From the NCBI GenBank assembly GCA_040752025.1, contig JBFMFR010000006.1:1-64000 (forward strand): a stretch of 64,000 nucleotides of DNA, read 5' to 3'. Positions 60,469 to 64,000 of this stretch are shown here, piece after piece; position 1 is the first letter of the stretch, and the number at the start of each line of letters is the position of its first letter. The translations under genes were made by a program, and so were the position numbers. The stretch comes from JBFMFR01 sp040752025 (GTDB lineage Bacteria > Chloroflexota > Anaerolineae > Anaerolineales > UBA4823). The notes below the pieces were generated by a model. It saw only the letters and a list, made by a program, of their open reading frames with translations, was not told where the DNA came from and made no database searches.

Positions 60469-61722
60469 TCACAACCCGAACACCTGGATTACTTTATTTA
60501 GGGACTCCGCCAGTTTATCAACTTCCTCAAAGGTGGTATACAGGTAGAAGCTGGCGCGCGCCGTGGCTGGCAGGTTGTATTTTTCATGCAGCGGCATGGC
60601 ACAATGATGTCCGGCACGAATAGCGATCCCATCTGTATCCAGAATCTGTGAAATATCGTGCGGGTGCACACCCTTCATCGTAAATGACACAACACCACCC
60701 TTTTTGTCAGCCTGCGGGCCAATCACTTGTACACCCGGCACTTCCGACAATCGATCCAATGCATAGGCAACAATTTCGTGTTCATAAGCCGCGATACGTT
60801 GCATGCCCGCCTGCGCTAAATAATCCACTGCCGCACCCAGGCCCACTGCTTCTGCGATCGCAGGTGTTCCTGCTTCGAATTTATACGGGATTTCATTGGG
60901 CACAAAAGAGCGCAGGTGCACACGCTTGATCATATCGCCGCCGCCCAGGAATGGCGGCATCCTGTCCAGGATCTCCTTACGCCCATACAGCACCCCCACA
61001 CCCGTTGGACCACACATTTTATGCCCCGAGAAAGCCAGCAGATCCACGTCCATGGACTGCACATCCACCGGGAAATGCGGCACCGATTGGGCTCCATCCA
61101 CCAGAGCGATCGCGCCTGCCTGATGCGCCAGGCGGATAATCTCCTCCGCCGGATTGATCGTACCAAGCACATTCGACATGTGCGTAAAAGCCACGAGTTT
61201 CGGGCCCAGGTCAAGCAATTGGCGATAGACTTCCAGGTCCAACAAGCCTTCTGGCGTGACGGGAATAAATTCCAGGCGCAGATTGCGCTCCGCCGCCAGG
61301 ATATGCCAGGGTACCAGGTTAGAATGATGTTCCATTTCTGTCAGGATCACCACATCACCTGCCTGTAGCATCGCCCGGCCCCAACTATAGGCTACCAGGT
61401 TGATCGACTCAGTTGCATTGCGCGTGAAGATAACCTGGCGCGCCGATGGGGCATGAATGAAATCCGCCACGCGTTGGCGTGCAGCTTCATACAGAGCAGT
61501 AGACTCTTCTGCCAGGGTATGGATACCCCGATGGATATTTGCATTCGAACGGCGGTAAAACGCATCCATTACATCGATCACCACCGCCGGTTTCTGGCTG
61601 GTAGCCGTTGAATCGAGATATACCAGGGGCACACCTGGTTTTACTTCGCGCTTCAGGATAGGGAAATCCTCCCTGATGCGAGCCACATCCAAACGCGCTA
61701 CTTGAAGGCTATCTATTGTCAT
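60469..61722 (-). CDS. sufS: SufS cysteine desulfurase
   Basis: A 417-residue PLP enzyme releasing sulfur from cysteine for Fe-S clusters. The PLP lysine is in SGHKMCGPTG, and RAGHHCAMPLH carries the catalytic Cys of the SufS loop. ATATSQKP near the start and FTRNATESINLVAYSWG are typical group II features. ATG at 61722 is preferred to an in-frame GTG at 61725. It acts with SufU encoded just downstream. Confidence 0.94.
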   Translation of the reverse strand: MTIDSLQVARLDVARIREDFPILKREVKPGVPLVYLDSTATSQKPAVVIDVMDAFYRRSNANIHRGIHTLAEESTALYEAARQRVADFIHAPSARQVIFTRNATESINLVAYSWGRAMLQAGDVVILTEMEHHSNLVPWHILAAERNLRLEFIPVTPEGLLDLEVYRQLLDLGPKLVAFTHMSNVLGTINPAEEIIRLAHQAGAIALVDGAQSVPHFPVDVQSMDVDLLAFSGHKMCGPTGVGVLYGRKEILDRMPPFLGGGDMIKRVHLRSFVPNEIPYKFEAGTPAIAEAVGLGAAVDYLAQAGMQRIAAYEHEIVAYALDRLSEVPGVQVIGPQADKKGGVVSFTMKGVHPHDISQILDTDGIAIRAGHHCAMPLHEKYNLPATARASFYLYTTFEEVDKLAESLNKVIQVFGL

Positions 61723-61752
61723 CACTTCGCCCGATCATCAATCATATCCCTA

Positions 61753-62049
61753 TCAATCAATCTTAACAGGTCGAGGCTTTCGGCGCTTGCGCCGCAACGG
61801 GTGCCGGACGTTGGCCGAATCCTTAGGACACCACAACACGTGGTCAGGCACCATCCAGCCATCCGTCAAATAAACATTCTCTTGAAACTGGATCGCCAGC
61901 ATCTTCGGGTCAACCTGCACGATCGTCCCTTCCAACCAATCGCGCACGCGGTCGCCGTCTTTGTCATGGTCGCACATCACCTCGACCCGATCTCCCACCC
62001 GATATTCTTCTTCCCGGCTAGGTGTGGATGTGAAATACAAACCTGGCAT
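61753..62049 (-). CDS. small unknown protein in the suf operon
   Basis: A 98-residue basic protein that I do not recognise. Residues 17-70 (YRVGDRVEVMCDHDKDGDRV, DWLEGTIVQVDPKMLAIQF) look like an SH3/Tudor-type small barrel; the C-terminus is rich in Arg and Lys. AGGAGG directly precedes its ATG. It lies between sufD and sufS on the same strand. Confidence 0.7.
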   Translation of the reverse strand: MPGLYFTSTPSREEEYRVGDRVEVMCDHDKDGDRVRDWLEGTIVQVDPKMLAIQFQENVYLTDGWMVPDHVLWCPKDSANVRHPLRRKRRKPRPVKID

Positions 62050-62080
62050 ACTGCCTCCTGATCAGCCCAAATACCCATCA

Positions 62081-62111
62081 AACCCCAAAGGCACCCAGCG
62101 CCCTTGGGGTT
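62081..62111 (-). promoter_or_regulatory. stem-loop between sufD and the small gene
   Basis: AACCCCAA (62081-62088) pairs with TTGGGGTT (62104-62111) across a 15-base loop in the 100-bp gap. No T-run follows on the minus strand. It could be an RNA processing or stability element that separates sufBD from the later genes. Confidence 0.45.
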
Positions 62112-62149
62112 CAGAAATCATGAATAATTTCCTGCTGGAAGGTTCAATT

Positions 62150-63508
62150 TTACCCCATTTTCTCGTGGATTGCATTCTGGAAACGAGAACGCACACCATC
62201 ATATGGGATACGCTGCATGATCGGGTCGAAAAAGCCCTCCACAATCAACCGCTCCGCCTCGCTGTACGGGATTCCACGGCTGCGCAGATAGAAAACCTGG
62301 TCAGCGTCTACCTTCCCCACCGTGGCTCCATGCGTACAGCGCACATCGTCAGCCAATATCTCCAGGCCAGGGATCGAGTCAGCCCGCGCTTCGGAACTAA
62401 GCACCAGGTTCCGATTGGCCTGGTAACCATCCGTTTTCTGTGCCCCAGGCGCCACATAAATCATACCCTGCCAGACCGAACGGCTGTGATCTTTTAAAGC
62501 GCCTTTGAACAGCAAATCACTGGTCGTATTGGCTGCCAGGTGGTTTTGCTGTGTATCATGATCCAGATGTTGCATCCCATCTGTAAAATAAAAACCCGAC
62601 ATACGCCCGGTTGCCCCGCGTCCAACCAGATCCAGGTCAGAAAAATTCTTCGTCAACCGGCTGCCGATCGCCCCAAAGATCCAATCCAGGTTGGCGTCTC
62701 GCCCTACACGGGCACGCTCGTGGCTAAAATTCCACACGTGCTCACCCCATGATTGAAGTTCGACAAAACGCAGGTTCGCTTCTGCCTCGACCAGGATCTC
62801 GACGATTCCTGAATGCAGCACTTGACCTTCAATTTCCGTATTCGAGGCAGCCTCGTGCACATAGGTCACCGCTGAGCCTTCATCCAACCAGACCAGAATG
62901 TGGGAAAAATAAGCCAGGTTTGTTCCAGATCCCCACAAGATGCTGTGCAATGGCCGAGTCACCTGCACCCCGCGTGGTACGTAGAGTAGCACACCCTGGC
63001 GCGCAAGGGCACCTGTCATAGCAGCGAATTTACCTTCATCCGCTCGCACAACCTGCCCCAAAATCGATGCCAGGACTTCCGGGTGCTGGCGCTCAGCGGT
63101 AGCCAGGTCGGTAAAGACCACTCCTTGGGCAGCCAATTCAGGATCCAGGCTGACCTGGGCGCCCCGAGCGCCCAACACAACTTGTCCAGCGTAGGCATCT
63201 CCCGTAACCGGGCGCAGTAAATCTGCTGGCGGCGCTACCTGTTGCTTTCCCGCTTCGGCCTCACCCAATAGATGAAAGTCAGCTGCTGGTATCGCTTGCA
63301 AATCCGTGCGCCGCCAGGGCTCATCTTTTGTGGTTGGCATTGGCAGGCGCTCGTAAGCATTCCATGCCTGCCGCCGATATTCTTTCAGAAAACCAGGGAT
63401 ACTGCCATTGCCCGCCAGGGCCGGCACCATATCCCGTGTAAATTCAAAGTTTTGCGCTCCCCGGCGCTCCACGCGCCGGCGGCTGGTTTGAACTGTGCGT
63501 GTTGTCAT
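62150..63508 (-). CDS. sufD: SufD Fe-S assembly scaffold protein
   Basis: A 452-residue SufD. N-terminal RMVPALAGNG-like helical part, then the beta-helix core with GVLLYVPRGVQVTRPLHSI, and the C-terminal HGATVGKVDADQVFYLRSRG with SEAERLIVEGFFDPI. It forms the scaffold with SufB (and SufC, not in the window). It begins 2 bases after the sufB stop. Confidence 0.93.
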   Translation of the reverse strand: MTTRTVQTSRRRVERRGAQNFEFTRDMVPALAGNGSIPGFLKEYRRQAWNAYERLPMPTTKDEPWRRTDLQAIPAADFHLLGEAEAGKQQVAPPADLLRPVTGDAYAGQVVLGARGAQVSLDPELAAQGVVFTDLATAERQHPEVLASILGQVVRADEGKFAAMTGALARQGVLLYVPRGVQVTRPLHSILWGSGTNLAYFSHILVWLDEGSAVTYVHEAASNTEIEGQVLHSGIVEILVEAEANLRFVELQSWGEHVWNFSHERARVGRDANLDWIFGAIGSRLTKNFSDLDLVGRGATGRMSGFYFTDGMQHLDHDTQQNHLAANTTSDLLFKGALKDHSRSVWQGMIYVAPGAQKTDGYQANRNLVLSSEARADSIPGLEILADDVRCTHGATVGKVDADQVFYLRSRGIPYSEAERLIVEGFFDPIMQRIPYDGVRSRFQNAIHEKMG

Positions 63509-63510
63509 AA

Positions 63511-64000
63511 CTAACCTACCGAACCTTCCATCTGGATTTGGATCAGGCGGTTCATTTCGATGGCATACTCCATGGGTAGTTCTTTGACCAGGGGCTCGAT
63601 AAAGCCCGAGACCACCATCGTAGTCGCCTCTTCCTCGCTCAGGCCGCGGCTCATCAAGTAAAAGAGTTGCTCCTCGCCAACTTTAGAGACCGAGGCCTCA
63701 TGCCCGATGGTTACATCATCCTCATCGATCTCAATGTAAGGGTAAGTATCCGAGCGCGCCTTGTTGTCCAGAAGCAGAGCATCGCACACCACGTTCGAGC
63801 GCACATCTTTCGCCCCCTTGTAAACTTTGAGCAAACCACGGTAGGAGGCACGACCGCTTCCCTTGCTGATCGACTTCGAGGTGATCTTGCTGCTGGTATG
63901 CGGCGCAACATGGATCATCTTGCCGCCCGCATCCTGATGCTGTCCGGGGCCTGCAAAAGCCATCGACAGGATCTCGCCGTGCGCCCTGGGGCCAATCAGA
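63511..64000 (-). CDS. sufB: SufB Fe-S assembly scaffold protein, partial (5' end missing)
   Basis: The C-terminal 162 residues of SufB; the gene continues past the right edge. AHGEILSMAFAGPGQHQDAG, KMIHVAPHTSSKITSKSIS and GHEASVSKVGEEQLFYLMSRG are SufB hallmarks. SufB carries the cluster-assembly Cys on the SufBCD scaffold. A sufC gene is expected further right, outside the window. Confidence 0.95.
   Translation of the reverse strand, partial: LIGPRAHGEILSMAFAGPGQHQDAGGKMIHVAPHTSSKITSKSISKGSGRASYRGLLKVYKGAKDVRSNVVCDALLLDNKARSDTYPYIEIDEDDVTIGHEASVSKVGEEQLFYLMSRGLSEEEATTMVVSGFIEPLVKELPMEYAIEMNRLIQIQMEGSVG

Overview
The window looks like chromosomal DNA of a Chloroflexota bacterium, most likely class Anaerolineae. 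This is an inference from gene content: two F420-type enzymes, the MSMEG_4193/DUF3090/SCO1664 gene trio, a SUF operon with SufU and a Rieske protein, and an aldehyde:ferredoxin oxidoreductase. No rRNA, tRNA, CRISPR array, insertion sequence or phage gene was found. Genes are tightly packed, often with 4-nt overlaps, and many promoters carry a TATAAT or TGnTATAAT-type -10 box.

Region 1 (1-15005). An AT-rich divergent promoter region (1-443) is followed by a 14.5-kb plus-strand catabolic operon. It encodes four different class III (omega) aminotransferases, a CoA-acylating methylmalonate/malonate-semialdehyde dehydrogenase, an Lrp-type regulator, a complete PotABCD polyamine importer, a saccharopine-dehydrogenase-like enzyme and a tungsten-type aldehyde:ferredoxin oxidoreductase. 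Together they read as import and degradation of polyamines or omega-amino acids: transamination to aldehydes, then oxidation to acids or acyl-CoA with ferredoxin or NAD. A strong hairpin at 15033-15061 ends the operon.

Region 2 (15092-24412). Plus strand: thiolase, F420/deazaflavin-type reductase, four-S1-domain RNA-binding protein, and an FHA-GAF-cyclase protein that lacks the usual catalytic Arg. Minus strand: rarA, then the MSMEG_4193 phosphatase, DUF3090 and SCO1664 kinase-like trio, then homoserine dehydrogenase.

Region 3 (24455-33733). Mixed accessory genes: a broken lactonase, an LLM-type oxidoreductase, an aldo/keto reductase, two GNAT proteins, a QueG-like Fe-S protein, small DUF proteins and a tandem pair of beta-lactamase-fold serine hydrolases.

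Region 4 (33746-48008, all minus). AddA-like and AddB-like helicase/nucleases, a SWIM-SNF2 helicase, a DEAD-box RNA helicase with a structured terminator-bearing leader, a THUMP RNA methyltransferase and a YgiQ-type radical SAM protein.

Region 5 (48205-51752). An unknown membrane/zinc-ribbon protein converges on an Hsp70-like ATPase and a stand-alone protein resembling the GyrA C-terminal beta-pinwheel.

Region 6 (51963-59575), the most interesting part. A plus-strand operon encodes a small zinc-ribbon membrane protein; a DUF2207-like membrane protein ending in the tail CACACACAGCACACAGGGR; a radical SAM/SPASM enzyme with a PqqD-like recognition domain; an ATP-grasp ligase; a second PqqD/radical-SAM paralogue that has lost every cluster cysteine; a methyltransferase; and a membrane-anchored alpha/beta hydrolase. 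I propose that this is an undescribed post-translational modification system acting on the Cys-Ala tail of a membrane protein.

Region 7 (59576-64000, minus). SUF iron-sulfur assembly: sufB (cut by the window edge), sufD, a small unknown gene, sufS, sufU and a Rieske ferredoxin, ending at a terminator shared with region 6.
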